DNA from: G963677445 sp963678275
GTDB taxonomy: Bacteria; Bacteroidota; Ignavibacteria; Ignavibacteriales; Melioribacteraceae
Direction: 5' to 3'
NCBI GenBank assembly: GCA_963678275.1
Contig: OY782765.1
Span: 2,852,001 to 2,916,000, forward strand
Length of the DNA: 64,000 nt
How positions within the stretch are numbered: position 1 is the stretch's first letter; each line of letters opens with the position of its first letter. This document shows, piece after piece, positions 8,447 to 17,155 of this stretch. A program made the translations under genes and the position numbers. The notes below the pieces were generated by a model. The model was not told the DNA's origin. It ran no database searches and worked only from the letters and a program-made list of their open reading frames with translations.

Positions 8447-10369
8447 ATGGAAAAATTCAGGTTTAAACCTTTTGAGGAAATGACTCCGGAAGATTATCAG
8501 CGGGTTGGTTTCAAAAGCGGACTGGAGATTCACCAACAGCTTCTGACCAAAAAGAAACTTTTCTGCCGCTGTCCAGCCGGGCAATACAGCAAAGAATATG
8601 ACGCGGAAATATTAAGGCACATGCGGCCGACTCTTTCAGAAATGGGTGTTTATGACGGCACCGCGCTGATGGAATTCAAAACAAAAAAAAATATCACCTA
8701 TAGAATAAACCGCGATACTGTCTGCACCTATGAAATGGATGATACTCCCCCCTTCCTAATTGATGAGGAGGCTCTCGAAATAGCGATAGGAATTGGTATG
8801 CTTTTTAAATGTAATATCATCGATGAAATGCATATCGCCAGAAAACAGTATCTCGACGGAAGTATTCCCACAGGATTTCAGAGAACAGCGATTTACGCTC
8901 TCAATGGTTCAATACCCTATAAAAACAGACAGATAAGTATTGTCCAGATGTCCATTGAAGAAGATTCCTGCCGCGAAGTCAGTGACATTGGTCATGAAAG
9001 AGTTTATCTGACCGACCGCCTCGGGATGCCCCTTATCGAAACTGTCACCGGCCCCGATATGAAAACTCCTGTTGAAGTTGCCGAAGTCGCCCGCATACTC
9101 GCCAATGTAGCCCGCAGCACCGGAAGAGTGAGAAGAGGCATGGGCAGCGCGCGCGAGGATGTGAATGTGAGCGTTAGAGGAGGCACAAGAATTGAAATAA
9201 AAGGTGTTCCCCGCATTTCAATGATCCCCCTCCTTACATATAATGAAGCAAAAAGACAATGGAATCTGCTAAGACTCAGGGATGAGTTGAAAAATCGTGG
9301 TATTACAATAGATACTTTTGAAGCCGAATCTAAAGATGTAAGCACACTTTTAAAAAATCCTCACTTTTTGCCCCTTAAAGAAGCGGTTGAAAAAAATCAG
9401 AATATTCAGTGTGTGGTGCTTAAAGGATATCATGGTTTACTGCATTGGGAAACGCAGACAGAGACATACTTTTCAAAAGAAATCTCAGACCGCTTACGTG
9501 TAATCGCCTGCCTTACTACAATTCCAAATATGGTTCATTCCGATAGCAAAGGTGATACTCTTACCTCCTCGGAATGGCGCGCGGTAAAAAGAGCTGTCGG
9601 CGCCGGCGACGCAGACACAATGGTTATCGTCTGGGGCGATAAGGGTGATACCGAAACCGCGGTAAAAGAAATTATTATCCGGGCGAAGGAAGCGACAATA
9701 GGAGTTCCATCCGAAACAAGACAGGCCCTCAGGGATGGCACAAACGGATTCGAACGCATTCTGCCCGGCGCCGACAGGATGTACCCCGATACCGATCTGC
9801 CCCCAAAAAGAATTACCCGTGAAAAGCTTGAAGAAATAAAAAAATGGCTGCCCGAACTTTATCTCGACAGAATTAAATGGTATAGCGAACTTGGAGTGCC
9901 GGCTGATATCCGCCGCGATCTTTCAATTTCCCCTATGGCTCCGCTTTTCAAAGAGCTGGTTTCTGAAAAAGAGATCGATCCTCGTATTGCGGCGACCACA
10001 ATTATAAACTTCCCCAAACGAATGAAACGGAAAAGAATGAATGTGAAGTTTATAAATGCCGATCTTATTTCTTCAATACTCAACTGTTATAAAAATAATA
10101 TTATAAGCCGGGACGGAATCCTTAAAGTGATGGAAGAAGCGATTAAACTTGGGAAGTTTTATCCCGAACTTCTTCCTGCGCCATGCACCATGGAAGAGCT
10201 TGATATCCATCTTGAGAGAGCTGAAGGTATAATGTCGGACCTTAAATTAAGAAATCCGGCAAAAAAAGCTCACATAAAAATGGGAATAATAATGAAAGAA
10301 CTCCGGGGAAGAATTGACGCTAAAATTGTCGCCGAAAAAGTTGGATTTATTTCCGGGGAGGCAGAATAA
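8447..10369 (+). CDS. gatE: Archaeal-type Glu-tRNA(Gln) amidotransferase subunit E
   Basis: GatE is the kinase and tRNA-binding subunit of the GatDE complex, which phosphorylates Glu on mischarged Glu-tRNA(Gln) and amidates it to Gln. The 640 residues exceed bacterial GatB (about 480) and fit archaeal GatE. Visible are the GatB/E cradle start GLEIHQQL (residues 25-32), the cysteine-containing FCRCPA, IEEDSCREV, DRLGMPLIE, REDVNVSVRGG and IEIKGV. An extra AspRS-like (GAD-type) insertion follows in the middle (about 300-420), which GatB lacks. The end is a helical plus YqeY-like tail. The stop overlaps the gatD ATG by one base (TAATG). Finding this family in a bacterial context is unusual. Confidence 0.93.
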   Translation: MEKFRFKPFEEMTPEDYQRVGFKSGLEIHQQLLTKKKLFCRCPAGQYSKEYDAEILRHMRPTLSEMGVYDGTALMEFKTKKNITYRINRDTVCTYEMDDTPPFLIDEEALEIAIGIGMLFKCNIIDEMHIARKQYLDGSIPTGFQRTAIYALNGSIPYKNRQISIVQMSIEEDSCREVSDIGHERVYLTDRLGMPLIETVTGPDMKTPVEVAEVARILANVARSTGRVRRGMGSAREDVNVSVRGGTRIEIKGVPRISMIPLLTYNEAKRQWNLLRLRDELKNRGITIDTFEAESKDVSTLLKNPHFLPLKEAVEKNQNIQCVVLKGYHGLLHWETQTETYFSKEISDRLRVIACLTTIPNMVHSDSKGDTLTSSEWRAVKRAVGAGDADTMVIVWGDKGDTETAVKEIIIRAKEATIGVPSETRQALRDGTNGFERILPGADRMYPDTDLPPKRITREKLEEIKKWLPELYLDRIKWYSELGVPADIRRDLSISPMAPLFKELVSEKEIDPRIAATTIINFPKRMKRKRMNVKFINADLISSILNCYKNNIISRDGILKVMEEAIKLGKFYPELLPAPCTMEELDIHLERAEGIMSDLKLRNPAKKAHIKMGIIMKELRGRIDAKIVAEKVGFISGEAE

Positions 10370-11754
10370 TGAATAACGAAAATTATAAAGGATATAAAGG
10401 CAAATCTCTTGAAACCTTAAAGAAATTCGAAGCGATGGTCTGGTCGGATGTTGTAATGAAAACTCATGACGGAGAATATAAAGGACTCATTCTTCCGAGG
10501 TCGGAAACAGCCGATGAATTTCATATAATTCTTAAACTTCCGGTGGGTTACAATATTGGAATCGCCGCCGAAACAATAACAGATATTCAGATACTTGGAA
10601 GAAAAGAAGCAAAATATAAAATTCCTGAAAAAGAATTCCCCTATGATCCCGGCAGACCACTTGTAAAGCTGCTCGGCACAGGAGGAACAATAGCCAGCCG
10701 GCTCGATTATCGTACAGGCGCGGTTATTCCCGCTTTTTCTCCAGGTGAACTTTACGGCTCAGTCCCGGAACTTGCCGATTACTGCAACCTTGAAACCGAA
10801 AAACTTTATGGTGTATTCAGTGAAAATATGGGACCCGAACAGTGGAAAGGAACCGCGGAAGCTATCGGCAGGGAAATTGAACGGGGTGTGCAGGGAATTG
10901 TGATAGGACATGGCACCGATGTAATGCACCATACCGCCGCTGTGCTAAGCTTTATGGTTCAGAATTCACCTGTCCCGATTGTAATGGTAGGTTCGCAGCG
11001 GTCAAGCGACCGCCCTTCATCCGACGCCGCCCTTAATCTTATTCACGCGGTTAAAACCGCCGCCGAAAGTGATATTGCCGAAGTGCTCGTCTGCATGTTC
11101 GGCCCCACTTCAGATGAATATGGCCTGCTGCACCAGGGAACCCGTGTAAGGAAAATGCATTCGAGCTATCGCTCCACTTTCCGTACTCTCGGCGATATTC
11201 CCATTGCCAAAGTTGACCGTGAACAGATTGTTCCATTAAGAACCGATTACAGAAAAAGAAGAAATGACAGAAATGTAATTATCAACCCTGTATTTGAGGA
11301 AAAGGTCAGCATTGTTTATTATTACCCCAACATGCAGCCCGATATTATCGATTCACTTGTTGAGAAAGGCTACAGGGGAATCGTTATCGCGGGCACCGGG
11401 CTCGGGCATGTGAACAAACCGGTTTACCCTGCCCTGAAAAGAGCACAGGAAGCGGGTGTCGCGGTATATATGACCGTTCAGACTCTCTGGGGTTATGTAC
11501 AGATGTATGTTTACGATACCGGCCGCGACATGATGGAGCTTGGTGTTGTTCCCACAGCCAATATGCTGCCCGAAGTAGCTTATGTTAAACTGGGCTGGGC
11601 TCTCGGCCAAACCGACGATCTTGAAAAAGTTAAAGAAATTATGCTTACCCCGATCGCGCGCGAAATTACCGAACGCGAGCCGAGCAACGGTTACCTAATC
11701 TACCAGGGAGGCCTTCCCGAAGTTGACGAATTTATAGCCAGGTACAGAAAATAA
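10369..11754 (+). CDS. gatD: Archaeal-type Glu-tRNA(Gln) amidotransferase subunit D
   Basis: GatD is the glutaminase (asparaginase-fold) subunit that releases ammonia from an amide donor and channels it to GatE. The 461-residue protein has an N-terminal beta domain (about 1-90) absent from plain L-asparaginases, then the amidohydrolase core. The catalytic set is complete: LGTGGTIAS (T104/T107), HGTDVMHHTA (T183, D184) and VRKMHSS (K262). It starts on the last base of the gatE stop, so the two are translated together in 1:1 fashion as a complex needs. A plain type I asparaginase is the main alternative, but the N-domain and gatE partner argue against it. A strong terminator follows the stop. 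Confidence 0.93.
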   Translation: MNNENYKGYKGKSLETLKKFEAMVWSDVVMKTHDGEYKGLILPRSETADEFHIILKLPVGYNIGIAAETITDIQILGRKEAKYKIPEKEFPYDPGRPLVKLLGTGGTIASRLDYRTGAVIPAFSPGELYGSVPELADYCNLETEKLYGVFSENMGPEQWKGTAEAIGREIERGVQGIVIGHGTDVMHHTAAVLSFMVQNSPVPIVMVGSQRSSDRPSSDAALNLIHAVKTAAESDIAEVLVCMFGPTSDEYGLLHQGTRVRKMHSSYRSTFRTLGDIPIAKVDREQIVPLRTDYRKRRNDRNVIINPVFEEKVSIVYYYPNMQPDIIDSLVEKGYRGIVIAGTGLGHVNKPVYPALKRAQEAGVAVYMTVQTLWGYVQMYVYDTGRDMMELGVVPTANMLPEVAYVKLGWALGQTDDLEKVKEIMLTPIAREITEREPSNGYLIYQGGLPEVDEFIARYRK

Positions 11755-11760
11755 TTTCAT

Positions 11761-11788
11761 AAAAAGCCGGAATTTTTTCCGGCTTTTT
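11761..11788 (+). terminator. Rho-independent terminator after gatD
   Basis: AAAAAGCCGGAA pairs perfectly with TTCCGGCTTTTT around a TTTT loop, six bases after the gatD stop codon. The symmetrical A/T tails would let it work in both directions. Confidence 0.9.
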
Positions 11789-11913
11789 AATTTCAGAACT
11801 CCTGATCCCATCAAACTATTTTGTCGTGATTTCATATACCTGAACTCAATTCAACGAATTATTTGCGATTTACCCCCCTTACCTAAGGCGTCGAATATAA
11901 TGCAGAGTGTGTT

Positions 11914-12087
11914 ATATGGTGTACCTGACGGCACACTTGAACGCTTTCTTCTTTTTTTTTCTATCAATATTTTGCCTCTGACGGGGCAATCATATACATC
12001 ATTTAATTTTTTATGTCCCGTTAGGGACATCATATTGGTAAAAAAAATATACGCAAAATATCTGGTGTGCCGTCAGGTACACCATAT
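11914..12087. repeat. 23-bp perfect inverted repeat with internal hairpins
   Basis: Bases 11914-11936 and 12065-12087 are exact reverse complements. Each arm is itself a small hairpin with a GTCA loop on one strand (GTGTGCC-GTCA-GGTACAC). Between them lie two more hairpins: TTGCCTC-TGAC-GGGGCAA (11972-11989) and ATGTCCC-GTTA-GGGACAT (12013-12030, a 7-bp perfect stem). The layout resembles REP/BIME clusters. Confidence 0.8.
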
Positions 12088-12228
12088 TTATCCGCGGGAG
12101 CATAATAAATATATTCATAACAGTCTGCGAATCAATAAGTTCAGAAACTCCTGATCCCGGTTATAAAAAACAACAACTTACATGGATTAATTCGCAAAAT
12201 AAAATCGCGGGAAAGAGGTCTGGAGGAG

Positions 12229-12322
12229 AGTCCCGTCAGGGACGACAGATAATAGCCCCGCAATTTATTGTGGGGTAAATGGGCGACATATAATCACAAA
12301 AAGTCCCGTCAGGGACGACAGA
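12229..12322. repeat. Two direct GTCCC-GTCA-GGGAC hairpin repeats
   Basis: A 21-base identical unit occurs at 12229-12249 and 12302-12322. Each contains GTCCC-GTCA-GGGAC followed by GACAGA. A third stem of a different type, CCCCGCAAT with ATTGTGGGG, lies between them (12256-12275). The same GTCA loop is shared with the hairpins at 11.9-12.1 kb. Confidence 0.8.
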
Positions 12323-12680
12323 GACAACTTTTCATCCTCTAAAATAAAACATCTATTTTATCGTTTGCTCTAAGAATAAGAAATACTGGTTATATTGAAG
12401 GCCTGGGAAATGATAATTTTCACTAAACTTCCGCGATTTCATTTTGCCAGAGGTGAGGAATTCTGAAACTCCTGACTATCCCGCAACATCTTCCTGAACT
12501 TACGGAGCCGGAATTAAAACCGGAGCCATCTGATAGCGCCAAACTAATTCTCCGCGCTCTTTGCGTTTTCTTTCCCTTTGCGCGCTTTGCGTGGAACTGG
12601 CCCCCGGGTTAATTAAATAAACCTGAGTTTCATATTAGGGAGAAGAAATTGATTATTAAGTTACCTGTTATCCGCTGAAT

Positions 12681-12983
12681 TTATCTCTGGAAAAATATCT
12701 GACCTCCTTTAAAAATATCATCGGCAAGTTTTTTATTTTTTATCCTGTGAAATATCACAATATCTGTTTTCCAGGGAAGCATAAGTTCATCTATTTTACC
12801 CGATATTTTTAGTTGAAGATCGAAACTCAGATCTGGTCCGAAAAGGGCAAGGTCAATATCAGAACCTTCATGATTATCTCCCCTTCCCCTCGATCCGTAA
12901 ATAACAGCCTTCTCAATTTCTTTTTGAGCTGTTAACACTTTCTCAAGTTTATTAACGACATTGTCAGGAAGCCCGTATCTCAT
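12681..12983 (-). CDS. MNT-type nucleotidyltransferase antitoxin (MntA-like)
   Basis: This 100-residue minimal nucleotidyltransferase has the signature GSX10DXD: G30-S31 in YGSRGRGD and D42/D44 in GSDIDLALFG, with a third acidic residue near 74 (KTDIVIFH). In characterised HEPN/MNT modules this enzyme neutralises its partner by adding AMP units to a tyrosine near the toxin active site. Its ATG overlaps the stop of the HEPN gene by four bases (ATGA), the standard operon order. The catalytic residues look intact, so an active pair is likely. Confidence 0.88.
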   Translation of the reverse strand: MRYGLPDNVVNKLEKVLTAQKEIEKAVIYGSRGRGDNHEGSDIDLALFGPDLSFDLQLKISGKIDELMLPWKTDIVIFHRIKNKKLADDIFKGGQIFFQR

Positions 12984-13423
12984 TCCCCGGCTTTCTCATT
13001 TTCTTCATCTGGCAGCAAATTTAACATTGTTTTCTGAAAATCGAGAAAAAGTGTGAAAAAAGAATTTATAATTTTTTCAGCTATTTCACCCGCCGCTTCT
13101 TCGTTATAGGTATGGACAGTAACATTTCTGCTGATTATCATATCCATCCATATTTCTCCATTAGCGATCACCCCGGTTGAAAAACATTCCCTGAAAGCAT
13201 CCCGGGGTCCGTTAATATTATTTATCCCCTGGAAGTTCAGATAATCTCTCATAACATTCCAGGCCAATTCATAAGTATATTCAAAACTTTGAATCAGCCC
13301 TTGTGTTTCAAGTTCAGAAAGCTCTTTCTCTTCTGAAAGTTCGACAGCCGCTTTTAATCGGTTAAACGCTTTTATGTAATTTTCAAATCGTTTTAGCCAG
13401 CGAATATCATTTTTTTCAGTCAT
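12980..13423 (-). CDS. HEPN toxin / nucleotidyltransferase substrate-binding protein (HI0074-like)
   Basis: This 147-residue all-helical protein matches the HI0074 family (DIRWLKRFENYIKAF at the start, FEYTYELAWNVMRDYL in the middle). It carries the HEPN ribonuclease motif RX4HXY: R99, H104 and Y106 in SRNVTVHTY. In known systems the Y of this motif is the AMPylation target of the MNT antitoxin. I chose the ATG at 13423 because the family begins just before DIRW and a GGAA stretch precedes it; an ATG at 13468 is also open. It forms an overlapping operon with the antitoxin gene. Confidence 0.86.
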   Translation of the reverse strand: MTEKNDIRWLKRFENYIKAFNRLKAAVELSEEKELSELETQGLIQSFEYTYELAWNVMRDYLNFQGINNINGPRDAFRECFSTGVIANGEIWMDMIISRNVTVHTYNEEAAGEIAEKIINSFFTLFLDFQKTMLNLLPDEENEKAGE

Positions 13424-13549
13424 TTCATTCCATTCAACTTTTCTATAATATAAACTTTTACCGGTCAAAAATAAAGCGATATGTGCAATTTTCTTAAACT
13501 TTACAAACTATTTACAAAGACACACCTATCCAAAGGTAAAAGATAACTG

Positions 13550-16500
13550 TTATTCTTTCCCGGGAAGTGAGAAGCTGAACGTTGAGCCGACATCCGGTTC
13601 ACTTTCGGCCCATACTTCTCCCCCATGTTTTTTTATTATTCTGTTGACCACAGCCAGACCTACCCCGGTGCCTTCATATTCACTCGCTTTATGCAGGCGC
13701 TGAAAAACTCCAAAAAGTTTGTGATAATAATCCATATCGAATCCGGCCCCGTAATCCCTGACAAAATATACCTGGTCACTCTTTCCCGTTTTACAGCCAA
13801 TTTCAATTCGTTTTACACTTGATTTCGAACTGTATTTTAAAGCATTATCAATCAGATTATACCATACCTGTTTGATCGAGCTTTTATCGGCGCGCGCGTC
13901 AGGAATATCTTCAATATCCAGCTCAAACTCACTTTCTCCATACTGATGTGATAACTCTTCAAAAACACCGGCCGCCAGCAGTTTCATGTTGATATCCTGG
14001 AAATTCATATCCTGCCTGGAAACTCTTGAGAGGTGTAAAATATCTGTGATCAGTTGATTCATCCGGCGGGTATTTTCAATAATTATCCCTATAAGTCTCT
14101 GGCCTTCCATTCCCAGTTTATTTTCGAAATCTTTCTGAAGAATTTCTGAAAATCCTCCTATTGCCCTGAGAGGGGCTCTTAAATCATGAGAAACAGAATA
14201 TGCGAAACTTTCCAGCTCCTGATTTGACTCTTCCAGCTTTTTTGTCCGTTCTTTCACTTGTTCTTCCAGTTTTTCGCGGTGTTTGTTCAGTTCCTCATCA
14301 GCCTTCTTCCGCTGTGTAATATTTTCAAATACAGTGGCAAAAATATTTTTACGGGGACTGAATGCCTGCACAGAGAACCACTCATCAAGAACTGAAGAAT
14401 ATTGTTCGAATGTCAGCCTTTCATCTTTAAGGGCGACATTGCCATATTTTTGTATCCAGTTGCCGGGGTCTTTTTCAATTCCGGGTAATATCTCTGTTAC
14501 CCGTTTCCCCAGAATCGTTCCCCTTTTTAATCCTGTTAATTCACTGAACGCGTCATTGGCCTCAAGGAATATATAATCTACGGCTTTTCCTTTATCATCC
14601 ACTATTATTTCATGAAGCGCAAAACCTTCCACCATGTTATCAAATAATAAACGGTACTTTTCTTCACTTTCTTTTAAAGCTCTCTCAGCATGTTTCCTAT
14701 AGGTAATATCATATAATGTAAGAAGTACAAAATGGTTTTCTTTCTCCTTTAAAGGCACTGTAGAGATCATTAAATCAATATTCTTTTTCTCTTTACCGTC
14801 AACGAAAGTCATCTGTATCTCTTCGCCGATAGTTGATTTTTTAGTCGCCAGAGTATCTTCAATTCTTTTAAGCGCCGGACAATCTTTACAATTGTCATTT
14901 TCCTCACGCGGGGCTCCCTCTTTTAAATGAAAACAATTGAATGCTTCCCCGATGCATTGGCCAATTATATCTTTCTTTTCTTTTCCTGAAAAAATAATTC
15001 CTTTACTGTTTACCTTTTCAATTTTATACTCATCATTAACAACCGCGAGAATGTTGGGTGTATTTTCAAAAATGGTTTCCATCACCCTTGCCTGATTTTC
15101 AATCTCCATCTCGGCTTCTTTTTGAGCGGTGATATCAATGGCCACTCCCACTTTGTGACTAAGCGAACCATCATCGGCCCTTTTAAAGGGGCTTTCATAA
15201 CTCTGAAATATATGCCAGTTTTCCCATTTATCTTTCATCCGGTATTCTATTACCAAAACTTCACCATCTTTCGCTTTCTTTACCTCCTTCTGAAATTCAA
15301 TCGCTTTTTGCAGATCATCCGGATGAATTAAAACTGAAAACAGTTTTTCACCCATTTCAGAGATTTCACCGGCGGTAAATCCAAGCAGTTTTTCAATACC
15401 GCTGTTAACATATATATTGCTCATTGTCTTCATTTCGAAGACGTAAATAATCGCAGGCGCGGTGTTGGTAATCGCGGATATAAATTCTGTATTACTTCTT
15501 AATTCCTCCTCCACCCTCTTCTGTTCTGAAACATCCAGAAACGCGCCGACAACTCCCGCGACTTTTCCATAAGCGTCCCTGAAAACATCCTTCGCGTATA
15601 TAACAGGTCTGTTATTTCCATCTTTATCTCTTACCAAAAATTCATAAACCTGATGCTGAGGGTGCCTTAATAACTCAATATCTTTTTTATGATAAACAGC
15701 GGCATGTTCCGAAGGCCATAACTCATGAACTGTTTTACCTCTCATCTCTTTGTTGGTGACCCCCATAATTTCAGTGAATCTTTGATTGCATCCTATATAT
15801 CTCCCCTCCTTGTCTTTATAAAACACCGGTGTTGGAATTGCCTGCAATAATGTGTTTGTGAAGTTGGCATTTTCAACAATCGCGAGTTCAGCTCTTTTCC
15901 TGTCTGTTATATCCTGGTGAGTGCCCGACATTAACAGAGGCGCGTTGTCCTTACCCCGCTTAATCACTTTACCATGGTCCATAACCCATATCCAGCTCCC
16001 ATCCCGGTGTTTCATCCGGCATTCAGTATGGTAATACTCGGTTTCACCTTTGAAGTGTTTTTCAAGGAGTGTGTTGCTCTTCTGCAAATCATCCGGATGA
16101 ACATATTTTAACCAGGTGTCAATAGAAACCGGGGAAAGCTCCTTCAGTGTATATCCGATTATATTCGCCCATTCTTCATTAAATACCACTTTATCATTCT
16201 GGATATTCCATTCCCAGGTCCCCAGTTTTGTGCTGGCGATAATTTGGCTCAGCCTTTCTTTTTGAGTCTCAAGTTCAAATTCGGATTGTTTTCTATCTGT
16301 TATATCGTGAATTACTCCGAACATCTCCAGAGTTTTTCCATCCCCGTCAATTTTCAGATTTCCTAATCCGTGAACCCACCGCTCTTTCCCTGATCGCTGA
16401 TTAATAATTTTATACTCATAATCAAATTTGTTCTTTTCTTTCAGGACATGATCTATCAGATAATCCTTCATTTTCCCGGAAAAATCAGGATGTACTATTT

Positions 16501-17155
16501 TAAGCCATCCTTCAACATCCCTCTTAAAATCCTTTCCAATGCCAAAAATTTCATCGAGCGCCTCAGAATTCTCCCAGGTTCCTTTAACCGCGTCAAAAAT
16601 ATAATGACCAAGCCCGGCGACTTTCTGCGATTCTTTTAACCTCGCTTCACTTTCCGTCAGCGCCTGATAAAGAGGATAATCTTTTTTTTCCTCCCGGAAT
16701 AAAATTAAGACTCCTCTTATTTTTCCATCATTATCTTTTACCGGCTCCGCGCTGCCTGTAATTTTTAATTCTGTTTTGTCTTGGCATATCAGGAGAGTAT
16801 CCTCACCAAATGTTATTTTTTCACCAGAGTCCGTAACTATTTTAATCCAGTCCGGGGCGCCTGTTGGAATATTTGTAGTTTTGATTATTAATAGAGACTC
16901 GGTTTCTCCTCCCACAGCCTCTTCTTTTTTCCATCCTGTCAGTTTTTCAGCGTTAGCATTAATATTTGTTATTTTCCCTGCTTTATCGGTTATAATCAGG
17001 GCGTCTGAAATGGAATCAAAAATACCCGGAAAGTTCTTATCATCAAGTAGTAATAACGGATTTTTCTTCCCGGCTTCGCATAATGCGTCCTCTAAAGTTT
17101 TAATACGTTCTTTTAGAGCCTTATTTTCAGCCTTTATTTCACGGTAATCGGACAT
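13550..17155 (-). CDS. Soluble multi-PAS sensor histidine kinase
   Basis: This 1201-residue protein begins with a short coiled coil (residues 1-30), then carries about seven PAS/PAC repeats, recognisable from recurring end motifs such as ITDRKQ, ITDRKR, VSEQKR, ITAQKE, ITYRKH and ITQRKK. One PAS near 740-790 has clustered cysteines (GEAFNCFH and NCKDCPAL), which could bind a metal or redox cofactor. A coiled coil leads to the HisKA box with the phospho-acceptor at about residue 990 (SHDLRAPLRAI). The ATPase follows: N box NLIDNALKY, DYGAGFD and GTGVGLAVV. No membrane segment or receiver domain is seen, so it probably senses cytoplasmic signals. No response regulator gene is adjacent. Confidence 0.92.
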   Translation of the reverse strand: MSDYREIKAENKALKERIKTLEDALCEAGKKNPLLLLDDKNFPGIFDSISDALIITDKAGKITNINANAEKLTGWKKEEAVGGETESLLIIKTTNIPTGAPDWIKIVTDSGEKITFGEDTLLICQDKTELKITGSAEPVKDNDGKIRGVLILFREEKKDYPLYQALTESEARLKESQKVAGLGHYIFDAVKGTWENSEALDEIFGIGKDFKRDVEGWLKIVHPDFSGKMKDYLIDHVLKEKNKFDYEYKIINQRSGKERWVHGLGNLKIDGDGKTLEMFGVIHDITDRKQSEFELETQKERLSQIIASTKLGTWEWNIQNDKVVFNEEWANIIGYTLKELSPVSIDTWLKYVHPDDLQKSNTLLEKHFKGETEYYHTECRMKHRDGSWIWVMDHGKVIKRGKDNAPLLMSGTHQDITDRKRAELAIVENANFTNTLLQAIPTPVFYKDKEGRYIGCNQRFTEIMGVTNKEMRGKTVHELWPSEHAAVYHKKDIELLRHPQHQVYEFLVRDKDGNNRPVIYAKDVFRDAYGKVAGVVGAFLDVSEQKRVEEELRSNTEFISAITNTAPAIIYVFEMKTMSNIYVNSGIEKLLGFTAGEISEMGEKLFSVLIHPDDLQKAIEFQKEVKKAKDGEVLVIEYRMKDKWENWHIFQSYESPFKRADDGSLSHKVGVAIDITAQKEAEMEIENQARVMETIFENTPNILAVVNDEYKIEKVNSKGIIFSGKEKKDIIGQCIGEAFNCFHLKEGAPREENDNCKDCPALKRIEDTLATKKSTIGEEIQMTFVDGKEKKNIDLMISTVPLKEKENHFVLLTLYDITYRKHAERALKESEEKYRLLFDNMVEGFALHEIIVDDKGKAVDYIFLEANDAFSELTGLKRGTILGKRVTEILPGIEKDPGNWIQKYGNVALKDERLTFEQYSSVLDEWFSVQAFSPRKNIFATVFENITQRKKADEELNKHREKLEEQVKERTKKLEESNQELESFAYSVSHDLRAPLRAIGGFSEILQKDFENKLGMEGQRLIGIIIENTRRMNQLITDILHLSRVSRQDMNFQDINMKLLAAGVFEELSHQYGESEFELDIEDIPDARADKSSIKQVWYNLIDNALKYSSKSSVKRIEIGCKTGKSDQVYFVRDYGAGFDMDYYHKLFGVFQRLHKASEYEGTGVGLAVVNRIIKKHGGEVWAESEPDVGSTFSFSLPGKE

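Larger units (their letters stand above)
11794..12482. repeat. Three direct copies of a CTCCTGA motif framing two hairpin modules
   Basis: A motif reading CAGAA(A)CTCCTGAtCCC occurs at 11794-11809 and 12142-12158, and as CTGAAACTCCTGACTATCCC at 12463-12482. The spacings are about 348 and 321 bp. The first interval holds the 23-bp inverted repeat pair and the second holds the GTCCC hairpins. The same CTCCTGA core forms the inverted ends of the block at 4905-5439. The whole gap 11789-12680 has no credible gene. Confidence 0.55.

Noticed and set aside
8447..10369. Ordinary bacterial GatB
   Set aside because: At 640 residues with an AspRS-like insertion it fits GatE; gatA and gatC are absent nearby.
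10369..11754. Plain type I L-asparaginase
   Set aside because: The N-terminal beta domain of about 90 residues and the overlapping gatE gene fit GatD instead.
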